Shown here: one piece after another, positions 46,469 through 61,574 of the stretch
How the letters are laid out: each line of letters opens with the position of its first letter
Position numbering within the stretch: the first letter of the stretch is position 1
Assembly (NCBI GenBank): GCA_037974965.1
Contig: JBBPFI010000017.1
Location: 1 to 64,000 of the forward strand
DNA: 64,000 nucleotides
Source: Dacryopinax spathularia
Lineage: Eukaryota; Basidiomycota; Dacrymycetes; Dacrymycetales; Dacrymycetaceae
Direction of reading: 5' to 3'
Program-made: the position numbers and the translations under genes
The notes under the pieces: model-generated
Database searches by the model: none
What the model was told of the DNA's origin: nothing
The model's input: the letters and a program-made list of their open reading frames with translations, nothing else

Positions 46469-49400
46469 TCAGTCGCTGTCCGTATCCTCCGGCTTTGGCC
46501 CGCCGTGGGTGAGCCAGTTGAGCTTCCGCAGCCGCCGGCGCTCCTCTTGCGCCTTAAGCTGGTTCCGCGTCATTTTCTTCTTCTTCTTAATGGGTGTAGC
46601 AACGCCGCTCGCGGGCTTCGAGTCTTCCGCACCGGAACCAGCTGGTGTAGGAAGCGTAGAAGCGTTCGGAGTTGTCCCTGCTGGTGTAGCGGCGGGCGTG
46701 TTGCTCCTGCTGGACTTCGAGCTCTTGACGTCTAAGAATGCGTCTTCGACGATGGCGACTTTGCCCTTCTTGGTCAAGACACCGGCGTCGACGTTCCAGA
46801 TTTCGGGGCAGAGCGCACTGACGAACTCGTCGTTGTGACTGATGATGATGACGGCACCAGACCAGTCGCGGATGGCAACAGCCAGACCACCAAGGGCTTC
46901 CCGGTCCAAGAAGTCTAGAAGGGCGCGGTCAGCCTTGGATCAACCGTAAGAGCGAGAGTATGCTTACTGGTAGGCTCGTCCAGTACAAGCAGCTGCGGGT
47001 TGTTCCACATCGCGGCAGCAATGACAACCTTGACCTTTTGTCCTCCCGAAAGACCGCGCATCTCGTTATACTGCGCGATATCTCCGTCCAGACCAACGTC
47101 CTCCAGATGCTTTCGCACAACAGCAGTCGAGGTTTCGCGAGTACCAGCACCCTCACGAGATGACTCGATATCGTCAAACTGCTGCACGAGCTTCAAGAAC
47201 CCCTTCTCGATCAGTTCGTCCCTCGGCAGCCACGTATTGAACCGATGGTCCAGCCCACGCCACTTGATCTCGTACTGCAAGCTCTTCTTGAGCTTTTGGC
47301 GACCCATGATCATCTCGATCTTCCTCCGCTCGCCGTTCTTGCCCACGAACTCGACCTCGAGCTGCTGTTTCTCTTCGTCTGTGAGGACACGGGTGGACTT
47401 CTCGAGAAGCTCGCGATCGTGCCCGTCTTGGTACCGCCATTGGATGTACTGCACAGGCGTCTTCTCGAGATGACGGTCGATATGGTGCGTGGCGTGCTGC
47501 GCGACATAGCCGACTCGCAGGGAAGGGTGCTTGGTGACGGTGCCTTCTTGCGGAGAGGTTTCGCCGGTGATGAGCTTGATAAGGGTGGACTTGCCAGCTC
47601 CGTTCGGGCCAATGACGCCAACGCGGCTTGAGAGCGTCAGAGCGCAGGAGACGTCCTTGAGCTGTGGGACCGTCTTGCCAGGGTAGGTGAACGTGCAGTG
47701 CGAAAGCTTGAGGATAGCGCGAGTATTGGACCGTACGCCCATGAGCGAGCCAGGGGGAGGGAACGCAAACCTGCATTTCGTCAGTATATGCGCATATAAC
47801 AGGCGGCGTGAGAACTCACTTGATGGAAGTAGCGGCAAGAGTGTAGTACGACTTCGCCTCTGGGTGTTTCTCCACGAAAGCGGCCAGGTTGCCCTTATAG
47901 TACACGAGCTTCTTGTCCTCATAATGGATGATATCGGTCGTCACCGCGTCCAAGAAACCAGAGTCGTGGGAGACGATCAGGCAGGTCACTTTGGTAAGAG
48001 AGATCAGGTAGTCCTGGAGCCACTTGACGGAGGCAGCATCAAGCTACACACATGTGGTCAGTACTTGCAATTGGGAAAGGGAGGGAGAATAAGGACGTAC
48101 ATGGTTAGTCGGCTCATCGAGTAGCAGCAAATCGGCATTGTAGAGCATCGCCCTGGCCAACTCGAGCTTCATCTTCCACCCTCCTGACAACGACCCTACA
48201 GTCTCCTGCTGCCTGGCATCATCGAACCCGACCTCCCTCAGCTGCGCGGCAATCTTCTCCCTCGGCACGCCCTTCAGCTGTTTATCCGAAGCGATAAAGT
48301 CCAAGATCGGTAGACTTGCATCTTCACCCTGCAGGGAATGCTCGACCATAACAGCGCGCAGCTCGGACTGAGGTGGAAAGTTCTCGACTTTGCCGTCTCG
48401 GATCGCCTTCATAAGCGTGCTCTTGCCCTGGCCGTTGCCGGCGCAGATACCGTATCGCCTACCGCGGTAAAGACGGAGGGTGGTATGGTTGAGCAGGAGG
48501 AGGGCACCGTATGCAAGAGAGAAGAGGATGTCGCACAGGAGCTCGCCTTCTTCGCCGTCGTCAGCTGCTGCGGGGGCATGCTTAGCCTGAATTTATCCTG
48601 TCAGCTCTATTGCGGCATATATGCAGGTAGAGACGAACCCTGTCGGCATCCATGAACGCCTGCCTAACAGCGCCAGAAACCTTCTTCCCCTCATCTGCGC
48701 CTCCAACCCACCAACCAAGATACACAGCAAGACACCGATCCCAAGCCTTGACATCAAAGCTCCTATCCCTCACGAGATCCGCGACGAGCGCCGCGCTCCA
48801 CCTCAACGACTTCTCCAGCTGAGGATGGAAGGGCGTTGCGGTGGCCGAGTTGGGACCAGGCGGGATAAGCAGGTATTCGGGCAAGCTGGCGAGGATCACC
48901 TTGTAGACAGCGTCGACTTCGGCTGCGATGTCCCTCGGCGGGGGTGGGGTGAACGTAGCTGATGCACCGGCTTTGAGGAGCGTGTTGAGAGCGGTGTTGG
49001 CGAAGGCGCGGACTTCAGGAAAACTGGCGCCCTTGGCGATCTGATCAACACCGGGCACTAATGTGCTTAGGTACCGTGCAGCCACGGCTGGGTCCCGAAC
49101 AAGCTTGACAAGATTGTCAATGACGATCACCGTCAACCGTTGAGTCTCCATGCTCCTTTCGTTGAGAGCACGGGAGAGAAGAGGGACCATCACTGCCAAT
49201 GTCGGGGCAGTGACTTCTGCTACAAAAGTGTTCGAGGCGAGCTTCTTGACGCAGGCAGGCACAGCGTCGGGCCGGGCCATGCACCCTACGAGATCGGGAA
49301 CGAATGGCTGGATATCGGCATTGTCGATCGTCTTACTACAGAGAGCGGTCGCGCATGCCACAGCTGCGGATGAGACCTATATTAGGAAGATCAGATACAA

Positions 49401-50043
49401 CACATTGGGTCAGGGAAAGAGGGAAACGTACCTCAGCCTTGGTATCATGCATCGCATGCTCGATCTTCGGCAAAATGGTAGCCAGCTCTTGCCCCAGTTG
49501 CTCTTTCGCAGTAGGGATCATCCCCTGGATCGCCTTCAGCACCCCGACCTTCGTCCTCCACTTCCCTTGCTCCAGTACACCCTCCAGTACAGAGAGGGTC
49601 AGGCGGGTCGCTTCGGGCGGGACGAGCTTCAGGATCGCCTTGACGGCTTTGTCCGCTGCGGAGCGGACGACGTCGCCTTTGTCCATGTAGAGGTCAAAGA
49701 GTGTTGGGATGGTGTCGAAGAGGGCGGGGTCGATGCCAGCGCCGCAGACCCGGGCGAGGGCGTGAAGACCGACAGCGGCGGACTCGCGCTCATATCCGGA
49801 TTTCTTGTTGTTGGCATAGTTCGTAAGGGTAGAGAGGATGTTATCATCGCTGAAAGCACCTGTTAGCACACATGCACCGAGTAGAGAACAGAGCAGGACA
49901 TACGTGAGTGACTGGAGTCCGGTCTGCTTGACTTGCACGGCGAGCTTCTCAGCTGCAGCCTTAGCGTCCGCATCAGTCGGTGCAGTTTTGAGCGCCTCCA
50001 AGAGCGCAGGAAAAGGGCTGTCCTGGACAGCGACAGGCGACAT
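46469..50043 (-). CDS. TEF3: Translation elongation factor 3 (eEF3, ABCF-type ATPase)
   Basis: Seven exons, 49904-50043, 49432-49849, 48639-49376, 48101-48586, 47820-48043, 46968-47770 and 46469-46914, give 1,084 aa. N-terminal HEAT repeats (to about 310) precede an ABC domain with Walker A GNGQGKSTL, signature LSGGWKMKLELARAML and Walker B LLLLDEPTNH. The second ABC domain has IGPNGAGKSTL, an inserted chromodomain-like region (LKKSLQYEIKWRGLDHRF), LSGGQKVKVVIAAAM and LLVLDEPTNFLDREALGGL. A Lys-rich C-terminus (KKKKKMTRNQLKAQEERRR) matches the ribosome-binding tail. eEF3 is a fungal factor that drives E-site tRNA release and late translocation with ATP. Length is slightly above the yeast 1,044 aa. 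Confidence 0.96.
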
Positions 50044-50617
50044 GATGTACAAGAGAGAGTTCACGAAGGTCTAGGAGGAGAAAGGAAAGGATTAAGTAAA
50101 TGTGATGGAGGGTATAGATGAGTGGTGAGTGTGGTCGTCTAGAAGTGAAGTGAGTGGAGAGAGAGAAGGGAAACAGGGGACTGACAATCTGCCTCTCTTC
50201 CAGGGCGCGGAGGAGGCCGTGTCCGGGAGATGTGGCACCGGATGGGTGGGCGCTTGATTGGGTGAGCTCCCAGCAAATCAAATTTTGGCCGTACCGGTGC
50301 CGGTCGATGCCGGAGCCAAAATGGAAGGGCGGAGCGCGCCCTTCGCTTCTCGCACGTGCATTATTCGGCACAGCCCCTGAGCGGTTGTCTGCTTCTGTCG
50401 TCTTTTGTCTTCCTGGTTCCCGAGTCAGAAGTTTGTTGACCCTGACATTCTACGACTCATCATCTCTGGTCAGCACATGGCGGAGATGGTCAATGCAAAC
50501 GCAGGACAAAGGGATCATGCGTATGGCCTGTGCTCTCCCCTTTGTTCTCGCAGCTAGCATTCATATACTCGCGCCTTCTTGGCTGCCAGTCCCCTATCGT
50601 GCCACAGCCTGCACAAG
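50044..50617. promoter_or_regulatory. Divergent promoter region, EF3 and APH-like kinase
   Basis: 574 bp between start codons. The stretch next to EF3 is purine-rich on the plus strand, so CT-rich on the EF3 sense strand, as common in highly expressed fungal genes. No gene is supported. Confidence 0.5.
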
Positions 50618-52051
50618 ATGTCTCTTCCTCAACTGTCCGACTCCGAGTCGCCTCGTCGAATGCGTTGGCCCAGTGATGCTTGGCTCCCATACGACGAGGC
50701 CCTGAACAAAGTGGACGACCAAAGCCAAGAGCGCATCCGCGATTTCGTCGCTCACTGTCCATGGGAGAGCATTGAACAACTGATCCATTCCCTTCGGCCG
50801 GACGGCGATTCCTTCATCGTTGTCCGAGACAAATTCGCCTGGGGCCAGTCAAACTTCGCAATTGGTAAGTTCGCATGTTAACCGTGAAGGTGCACCTGAC
50901 CTATGAAATTATTATTCAACCTTATGCTTGTGTAGAGGTCCGGTTTTCTGACGGCTCGTCCTGGATCCTTCGTATGCCCATGAAGAAGCTGTCTTGGCAA
51001 ACTCCAGAAGCGGCAGACATCCTTCGAGAAGTTGCAATAACGCGGCTGATCAAAGAACGTACCTTAATCCCCGTCCCGGCTGTAATCGATTTCCGAGCAA
51101 GTGCAGCAGGAAGCCCACTGGGTTGTGCATACACCATTCAAGAGGGTGTCGTCGGAGTCTTTCCGAAAGAGGCCGGTCTGGATCTCGTGAATGATATCCC
51201 GGCGGATGTCGAAGGGATGGACAAGATGAGAAGGTTCCTGCGACAGTATGCGGAAATTCTGCTTGAGCTTGATGCGATTCGATTTCCCCTCATTGGCGCG
51301 CTCGTTCCGTCCTCTCCGGAGGCCGGGGAGTGCAATATTGGGCCAGACGACTTAATCAAGAAAGGCCCTTTCAAAACCTGTCAAGAATACTTTGGGGCTT
51401 GTGCGAATTATCTTGATGGCCGTGCTCTGCTGCAGGACGAAAGTCACAGGGAGGAGTGTCTTTTTATGGCGATGCTGTGGCGACGTGCAGCAACCCAGGC
51501 AGGGAAGGAGATGAACGACGTCGAATTCGCCGTCGCGCACTGCGATCTTCACCCTGAAAACATCCTGGTTGATGAGGTGCGACCAGTTCACCGAATCTTG
51601 CTCACCCACTGACGTGGGCCAGAACTGCAACATCGTCGCCGTCTTAGACTGGAGCGAAGCCCATGTTCTCCCGCGCGGACTTGCCGCACTCGGCTGGGCC
51701 CTTTTCGCCAACCTCACGGTGATCGGCACTACTTCATGGCTAAACCAGCAAGTCATCGACTGCCTGGACGACGCATTCGCCAAAGCCGAAGCGAGTCGAT
51801 ATCCGCACCTTGACATCGGCTCGCCGGCCTCGCTGACACGACAACGTATGAGCCTACCCGCGCTGCTTTTCGCGCTCTGGTCCTGGATGGCGCTGTGCGA
51901 CTTCCCCGACCATTTCAGGGACCGGCTGGCAGTCTTTGCATACGGGCCGCAGGCCAAATTTGATGATCTGCCGAGGACGGGTTTCGAGGAGTACATGCGG
52001 GAAGCAGAAACCCGCAGTGCGGAGGGCACCGCCGCGAGTCATCAAGAGTGA
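50618..52051 (+). CDS. APH-family (aminoglycoside-phosphotransferase-like) kinase
   Basis: Three exons, 50618-50864, 50936-51576 and 51623-52051, give 438 aa. The small lobe has VEVRFSDGSSWILRMPMKK. The catalytic loop HCDLHPENILVDE (about residue 285) has the HxDxxxxN pattern, and after the second intron VAVLDWSEAH supplies the metal-binding Asp. This kinase-like fold phosphorylates small molecules such as choline, homoserine or antibiotics; fungal members are numerous and mostly uncharacterised, often with lost activity, but here the key residues are present. No signal peptide. An upstream in-frame ATG (50,579) would add 13 residues. Confidence 0.85.
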
Positions 52052-54848
<2,797 letters not shown>

Positions 54849-55400
54849 GGGACAAAGTCTTGGTTCACGGACAATTGCATTGGACAATACTCCTCATTCG
54901 CACGACTATACTCAGGAGCATATACATATAATGATCAATCAGCATCACAATAAAACGATTGGCATGGCAGTATAGATGTTGGCAAGCATCGAATGATCAA
55001 GGCCTGAGCGGCAGTCAAGCATCAAGAGGTTGGACATGCGCACGGCGTGCATGATTGCTCAGTCCCCGATAACCATGAGGTTGGCAATATATCACCATCT
55101 TGTGTAGCATAATCACACACAACATCTAATGCTTCCTCGATACTTGATTTTTTGACATACATCAATGCATCAGCGGGAGCCGAGCAGGACGAAGTTGCCG
55201 CAATCCCGACGCAGCCTCCGGGATCCCACACAAGCTGCGCGAGGCGTGCGAGTCCCTTCTTGTGCACCGCATGCATGCCAAGCATCACCAAAGGCCTCTT
55301 ATTCTCCTGCATCTTTGCGCTCCTCTCTGTCTTTCTCTACTCTCGCTTTGAGCTCACTAGGTCTCTGCTAAGTTTTCGACAAGAAGAGGCTCTTATCAGT
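54849..55400. other. Intergenic region upstream of the chitinase
   Basis: 552 bp with the GH9 3' flank and the GH18 promoter. From 55,275 an in-frame ATG could extend the chitinase upward through a hydrophobic stretch (GLLFSCIFALLSVFLY); see the chitinase entry. Confidence 0.45.
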
Positions 55401-57006
55401 ATGGCTGGAAAAAGGAGCGTCGGATAGTACGTCATCCGCTCAGATCGGACATTGATCCCTCACCGAGCTTGTCGTCGGCTTTGTCCTCTAGCTTCACGAA
55501 CTGGTATGTTTGCCTACTATCTGGCGCGTGCTTTGGCAATAAGACCGGATCAGGGGTATCTACGGCCGCAAATTCTTCCCGTGGCAGATCCCAGCAAACA
55601 ACCTAACGTCAGCCGATCGCACAGGCGGGTGAAACCGATATCTAATCAGAAACATGCAGACATATCCTCTACTCCTTTGCGAACGTCAGACCTGAGTCGG
55701 GCGAAGTATACTTGTCCGATGCTTGGGCTGACGAGCAGATCCATTATGAGGGTGATTCTTGGAACGACGTGGGCACGAACCTGTACGGGAACTTCAAACA
55801 GCTGTATCTCCTCAAGAAACGTTTTCGGTTAGTCCTCACGCACCCAGATCTTGCTAACACGCAGAGCATTAATGCTCGCCCGCTAGTCACTTGAAAGTTC
55901 TCCTGTCTATCGGAGGATACACCTACTCGTCGAACTTTCACCCGGTCGTCGTCAACCCGCACCTCAGGGCCAACTTCGTCCGCTCCGCCATCAGGCTCGT
56001 GGAAGACTACGGCCTAGACGGCCTCGACTTGGACTACGAGTTCCCGCAGAACTACGACCAAGCACGCGGGTACGCAGATCTCCTGCGCGAGCTCAGGTAC
56101 GGGCTGGATCAGCACGCATACCAGAAGGGGGCGAATTACCGGTTTGCTCTGACTGTAGGGCCGGCCTTTCCCCTTCCCTTTTGCTGATTGCTTCGGCTCA
56201 TAGCTGATCTGATTAGATTGCGGCGCCTTGCGGGCCGGACAACTACCAAAAGCTCCTAGCGGCGGATATGGACCAATCGCTCGATTTCTGGAATCTTATG
56301 GTCCGTAGTTCCTCCCCTGTCCAGTGAACATGCTGAGATCTAGTCGTCAATAGGCATACGACTATGCCGGTTCGTGGGACTCTATCGCCAACCATCAAGC
56401 GAACGTCTTCGGTCAGCCGTTCTCAACTGCCGCGGCAGTCCAGTGGTACCAAAGCCAAGGAATCAATCCAAGCAAGCTCGTGATCGGTCCGTCCTTCCAT
56501 CCCTCAGTGAGCAGCTGAGCAGGCTGATGAGAGAAACAGGCATCCCGCTGTACGGCCGCAGTTTCCTCAATACCGACGGCCCAGGCACGCCCTTCTCCGG
56601 CGTTGGCCCCGGAAGCTGGGAAGCAGGCAACTACGACTACCGTTCCCTCCCTCTCCCCGGCGCATACGAACAAGTCTCCCGGGAACTTATCGCCAGCTGG
56701 TCGTACGATCCCCAGAAAAGGGAGATGATCACGTACGACAACCCGGAAGTAGCGTGGCTCAAGGCAGACTGGATAAACCAGATGGGCCTGGGAGGGGCGA
56801 TGTTCTGGGAGCTGAGCGGGGACAAGAATACCGGTGGGAGGGAGGGGATGGAGGGCGGCGGTGCGGGGGGAGGGGAGGGGAAGGCCGAGGTGCCGGGGCA
56901 GAGCTTGGTGCAGGTCGTGAAGGATACGTTTGGCTGGCTGGACCAGACGCCCAATTGGCTGGGGTATGAGGGCGCCAAGTGGGATAACCTCCGGAGCGGC
57001 ATGTAG
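55401..57006 (+). CDS. GH18 chitinase
   Basis: Eight exons, 55401-55426, 55492-55503 (12 nt), 55554-55607, 55660-55827, 55887-56154, 56217-56300, 56354-56486 and 56540-57006, give 403 aa. The TIM barrel reads [49 protein letters not shown] (SxGG motif), [12 protein letters not shown] (DxxDxDxE with catalytic Glu), [19 protein letters not shown] and MFWELSGDK. It should cleave chitin during wall remodelling or scavenging. With the start at 55,401 there is no signal peptide, like the intracellular or non-classically exported fungal class; starting at 55,275 would add a likely signal-anchor helix. A Gly/Glu-rich low-complexity insert (about residues 345-362) precedes the C-terminus. Confidence 0.92.
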
Positions 57007-57305
57007 CGGCCCTCGGGTTTGCTTTTGCAATTGGGGAGCGAGTAGGAAAGCAGAAAGAAGACAGTGTATACCTTGTGCAAGGGATATCATTCATTGAGAG
57101 TATGCTCTTTAGTTGCGGTGCTATAGAGTGTAGTGTGCAGGCTGCAGGCTGTGGGCTGTGGTGTAACACTGTAACAGGAAAAAAAAACGACAAAAAGGAA
57201 AAGACTGGATGTTCACTGATGTAGGTAGGATGGATGGATGAAAGAGTCCCGGGTCGAGCAGCTGTCTACTGTAACGCCGACTGCGGCCTACCCCAAAGTC
57301 AGCAA
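57007..57305. other. Convergent 3' flanks of chitinase and MKK gene
   Basis: 299 bp between two convergent stop codons. It is A/G-rich around 57,180 and contains no supported gene. Confidence 0.5.
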
Positions 57306-59970
57306 TCATGCCGACCGGTATTCGGGCGCAGGAGCAGGAGCAAGAGCAGGAGCAGGAACGTACCGACTACTAGGCTGGTCCCACTGCCACACCTGCCTGA
57401 TCCATTTCGCGAGGTTGATCTTCCGTTTCCGGGACTCGACGATCCAGGGATGGTCGAGCAGTTCGGTGGGGGAGGGTCGTTTTGTGTGGTCTACTGATAG
57501 ACTTTCGCATGACGGATGGTCAGCATGAGGGTTCTTCGTGTCTGATGTGGGAGCGAAGCGGGGAGGAGGGAGAAGGAGGGAGGAGAAGGAGGGAGGAGAA
57601 GGAGGGAGGAGAAGGAGGGAGGAGAAGGAGGGGGGAGAAGGAGGGGGGAGAAGGAGGGGGGAGAAGGAGGGAGGAGAAGGAGCAGCAGGTGCAGGAGGAG
57701 GGGAAGCAAAGGGACCCACCACTGCCTAAAGAAATCCTTCATCTCGTCACTCCACTCCCCCTCCAACGCGGGCGGCTCCGAGCCCACAATATACGTGATC
57801 AGCTCTATCGGCCCTAGGTCCACGGGGTAGATAGGCTCTGTGCGGGCTAGTTCTAGCAGTGTTAGGCCGAGGGACCAGACGTCTGATCGGACGGAGTATT
57901 TCGCGCCTTGGATACGTTCGGGCTGCGGGGGTTGTCAGTCTCTGATTCTGTAGTGACGAGGGGAGGGAGGTAGGGTGAGAGGGGTGTGGGAGGAGGCAGG
58001 GAGGGAGGCAGGGAAGGAGGCAGAAAGAGAGGAAGAGCGCGCACCGCCATGTAGTATGATGTACCCGTAAACGTCCCCGCATAACTATCCACCAACTCCC
58101 CCGAAACGCCAAAATCGATCAGCTTCGGGATGCCCGCCGCGGTCAGGAGGATGTTGGAGGGCTTTATGTCTGCCAGAGCCACGGCGGAGCGTTAGCGAGG
58201 CTGCTAGAGCGTGGAGCAGGAGGAGGGACGAGGAGGAGGAGGAGGAGGAGGAGGAGGGAGGAGGAAGAAGAAGAGGGAGGAGGAGCAGGAGCGAGGAGCG
58301 AGGAGGAAGAGGAGGAGCAGGAAGAGTGAGGAGGAAGGGGAAGAGGGAAGCGGAAGAGGAAGAGAAGACGTACCACGATGAATGATATTCTTCGACTTCA
58401 AGTACTTGAGTCCCTCCAAACACTGCACGTTCCCGTTAGCCACTTTACGCAAATGGCATGAATGACGCAGATGGCATGGAAAGAAGAGAAGAGGGTGAGA
58501 AGAGGAGAGGGTGAGAAGAGAAGAGAAGAGAGGAGAGGAGAAGAGAAGAGGGTGAGAAGAGGGGAATGGGTGGACGTACGCCCTCGGCGATCTTGGCGAT
58601 CACTTTTTCGCTCATTCTGGCTCCTTCTTCTCGCATTCTGTCGCGGACTGCTTCTAGGGATCCTCCTACCCCAACCAAACATGTCAGCGTTCAGTTCTCT
58701 TTCCAAAGGCCGGAGCCGGGGAGATGGAGATGAAGAGAGGGAGGAGGGAAGAGGAGAGAAGAGAAGACTAGAGGAGAGAAGAGGCGAGCGGGTGGAGAAG
58801 AAGAGCAGAGCAGAGGGAGAAGAAGGGAGACGAGGTGAGGACGGGAACAGCACACACCTTCACAATACTCCATCAAAACATTAATCAACGAGTCCCCCGC
58901 CGAAAGATACGCCCCGTGAAAAACGACGATATGCGGATGTTTACAGTTCGCCAAAAAGTTCAGTTCTCTTCTCAGCTGTTGCACCGGGGCCGAGGGGGCG
59001 GGGATCGTCTGCCATCGCGGTCAGCCCTTGCCCCTTAGAGAAGTCTATAGTGGAGGAAGAGAAGAGATGGGAGAGGACGAACCTTTCGAGCCCATATCAA
59101 CCCCGTCCCGATCTCCCTCACCTTATCAACGCTCCCCCCCGCTCCCTCTCCAAGCCTCTCAAGAACCTCAAAATCCCCATCCGAGTACATCTTTCCCCCC
59201 TGCCCTCCCTGCCCCCCCTGCCCTCCCTGCCCTCCCTGCCCTCCCGTAGTGGAAGGGTTGGCACCAGTGGAAGGGTTGGCACCAGTGGAAAGGTCTGAAT
59301 CGGAGTCCTCGGAGTCGACGGGATGGATCGTCCATTCTTTGATCGCGTCCGCGAGAGAGGAGAGGCTGCTTGTCCCGCTTAGGGCGGACAGGGAAGCACC
59401 CGTGGAGGAGAGGGCAGAGCCTACGGATGAGGAGGCTGTCATTGGGGGGCGGAGGGTGGGCGTGTTGTATGATGCTACGTGGTTGTAGATTGAGGTGTCG
59501 TCCTCCGACGTAGGGGAGGTCGAGCGAGGCTGCGGCTGGAGGAGGAGGCCGTTTGAGCTGCTGTTGCTGCTGGAGCCGGAGCCGAGGGCACCAAGGTCGA
59601 GTCGGATGTGTGGGGTTGCGGAGCGCGAATGGGGCGGGCGGGGGATATGGAGCAGCGGGACGGGGCTCGCTCCTAGTCCGTTTGACTGGCTGTTGTTGTT
59701 GTTGTTGGCAGGAGGAGGGACGATCGTAGGCGGGCTAAGCGTAGGATGTCGGACAGGCGTAGGAGTGATCGTCTGGTCCACCGAGGCCTGTCTGGCCGGC
59801 TGTGGCTGCTGCTGCTGCTGCTGCTGCTGCTCCTGCTGCTGCGCTGGTGGGGCAGGTGAAGGCTCCCGAGCGGGGATGGCGAGGTTCAGCCTCGGAGTGG
59901 AGGGGAGCGGGCGGCCTCCTGCCGGTCGGGCGCGGCGTGCGGGTGGGATGGGGGCGGGGGAGGCGTCCAT
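57306..59970 (-). CDS. MKK2: MAP kinase kinase of the cell-wall-integrity pathway (Mkk1/2 type)
   Basis: Seven exons, 59083-59970, 58858-59008, 58580-58665, 58374-58422, 58045-58169, 57723-57922 and 57306-57501, give 564 aa. A disordered Pro/Ser-rich N-terminus has a polyglutamine run and Gly-Gly-Gln repeats. The kinase domain begins [15 protein letters not shown] (Gly loop), then WARK (ATP Lys), [22 protein letters not shown], the activation loop [20 protein letters not shown], and [26 protein letters not shown] with [15 protein letters not shown] is characteristic of Mkk1/2 rather than Pbs2 or Ste7, so this kinase probably phosphorylates the Slt2/Mpk1 MAPK downstream of Bck1. Introns are large and sense-strand pyrimidine-rich. 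Confidence 0.9.
57550..58850. repeat. Polypurine tracts in MKK introns
   Basis: At about 57,556-57,715, 58,200-58,370, 58,460-58,565 and 58,725-58,855 the plus strand is almost entirely A/G, with short tandem GGAGAAGGAGGGA-like units. All four tracts fall inside introns of the MKK gene (122-221 nt, against about 50 nt elsewhere), so they read as long pyrimidine runs in the pre-mRNA. Confidence 0.85.
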
Positions 59971-60524
59971 CGTCCTTTCTCTCTGTGTGTGTGTGCGATT
60001 TCTTGCGCCTTGTGATTGGTTGGTTGGGTGGGTGTTGTTGTTGTTGTAGGCGGGGGCGGGAGTAGGGTGCGGTTGTCAAGAAGGACGCAAGCAGGCCAAC
60101 GACTCGAGGTGAGAGAGGCTGAGGGGTACAAAGGCGGAATGCTGGCGCAGGAGGAGGAGGAGGTATGTCCTCAGTCCGGCCTGGTATGCGAGGTGTGGGA
60201 TGTCAAGTGTGAATGTATGCTGTGCTCAGATGACCCCTTAACGACGAGCAGTGACGACGGCCAGACCAAAGGGGGAGCAGGGAGTGAGGAGAATGAGGAG
60301 ATTGGGGAAGGTGAGGGGATAGATCTGTAACGCGACCTAGAACGGTGAGAGTGTGTGACGACGGCGACCGGGGATCATCCTGTCCACGCCGTTCAAACGC
60401 GGTCACTTTCGGCCACAGTGGCGAGTCAGAGTCACCAATAATATCCCTCACACGTCACCGACCCATCCTCCTCATCCTGTACCCCTACTCAGGCTCGATA
60501 TCCTCTTCACTCTAAGGCAGCAGC
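59971..60524. promoter_or_regulatory. Divergent promoter region, MKK and methyltransferase
   Basis: 554 bp between divergent start codons. The MKK leader side has GT-rich repeats (TTGTTGTTGTTG near 60,030-60,048). No gene is supported. Confidence 0.5.
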
Positions 60525-61574
60525 ATGTCCCCCTCCCCACCCCTAACAGCAGACACCCTCGCCCCCCTCTCCCTCCACACCCCCTCCTCCCTAAACATCC
60601 AACACGCCCAAACCTCTCACCGGCTCTCCATCCTCTCCCATTTCCCACCCATCGCGGAGGGGTCGAGCGTGCTGGAATTGGGGTGCGGGCAGGGTGATAT
60701 GACTGCCGTCCTTGCTGCTGCTGTTGGGGCGGGGGGGAGGGTGGTGGCGGTCGACCCGGCTCCGTTGGAGTATGGTGCGCATATACTCTACTTCCAACAC
60801 CGGTCTCGAGGCTCTTTAAGGCTCGGCAGGAGGCTGATGAGGGGTGATATTGCAGGGAGCCCATTCACGTTAGGAGAAGCCCAAGCCCATCTCTCCGCCT
60901 CCCCGCTCGGCCCACGCATCCACTGGGTCCAAAGCACACCGCTCGAGCACCTCGCCTCCCTCCCCTTCCCCAACCCCTCCTCCTCCACCACCACCACCAC
61001 CTCCTCCAACCCCTCCCCCAACTCCAACCCCTCCCCCGACCCAGCAACTCAAGAACCAAAAGCATACACCTACTCACACGCATTCCTAGCCCACTCCATA
61101 TTCTACTTCCCCTCCCCCTCCCACATCCTCACGACCCTCCAAGCCCTGCGCCCGCACTGTCAGACCCTCTGTCTAGCCGAATGGAGCTTACGGACAAGCC
61201 TACCAGAACAGCACGCTCACGTGCTCGCCGTTCTAGCTCAGGCAAGCCTGGAGTGCAGGAAGGGAGAGACGGCTAGTAATGTGCGCACCGTCCTTGCCCC
61301 TTCTCGCCTGCGGGCGCTTGCGGTGCAAGCGGGCTGGAAAGAGGAGAGCAGTACGACAATCACTCCAGAGCAGGGGATATTAGACGGACAATGGGAAGTC
61401 TCTGCTGTCCTCTCCCCTAGCTTCCAGAAACAGGTGGAGGAGTATGTGGAGGACGAGAGGGAGAGGAGTGTTGTTCTTGCGCTTAGGGATGCCGTGGAGG
61501 CTGAGGTTGGGGGGTTGGACGGGGGGGTGAGGGGGGTGAGGGCGATGGATGTTTGGGTTGGGGTGTTTGTTTGA
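60525..61574 (+). CDS. SAM-dependent class I methyltransferase
   Basis: Two exons, 60525-60774 and 60856-61574, joined over an 81-nt intron whose length is a multiple of three, give 322 aa. Motif I is VLELGCGQGDMTAVLAAAVG, and motif II ends in VVAVDPAPLEYG. The intron (GTGCGC to TTGCAG) joins LEYG to SPFTLGEAQAHL, as expected from the fold. A later hydrophobic strand HSIFYFPSPSHILTTLQAL with CLAEW fits motifs V-VI. A Ser/Thr/Pro/Asn-rich insert lies at about residues 165-185. The substrate is not deducible; resemblance is to fungal small-molecule methyltransferases. Confidence 0.82.
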   Translation: MSPSPPLTADTLAPLSLHTPSSLNIQHAQTSHRLSILSHFPPIAEGSSVLELGCGQGDMTAVLAAAVGAGGRVVAVDPAPLEYGAHILYFQHRSRGSLRLGRRLMRGDIAGSPFTLGEAQAHLSASPLGPRIHWVQSTPLEHLASLPFPNPSSSTTTTTSSNPSPNSNPSPDPATQEPKAYTYSHAFLAHSIFYFPSPSHILTTLQALRPHCQTLCLAEWSLRTSLPEQHAHVLAVLAQASLECRKGETASNVRTVLAPSRLRALAVQAGWKEESSTTITPEQGILDGQWEVSAVLSPSFQKQVEEYVEDERERSVVLALRDAVEAEVGGLDGGVRGVRAMDVWVGVFV

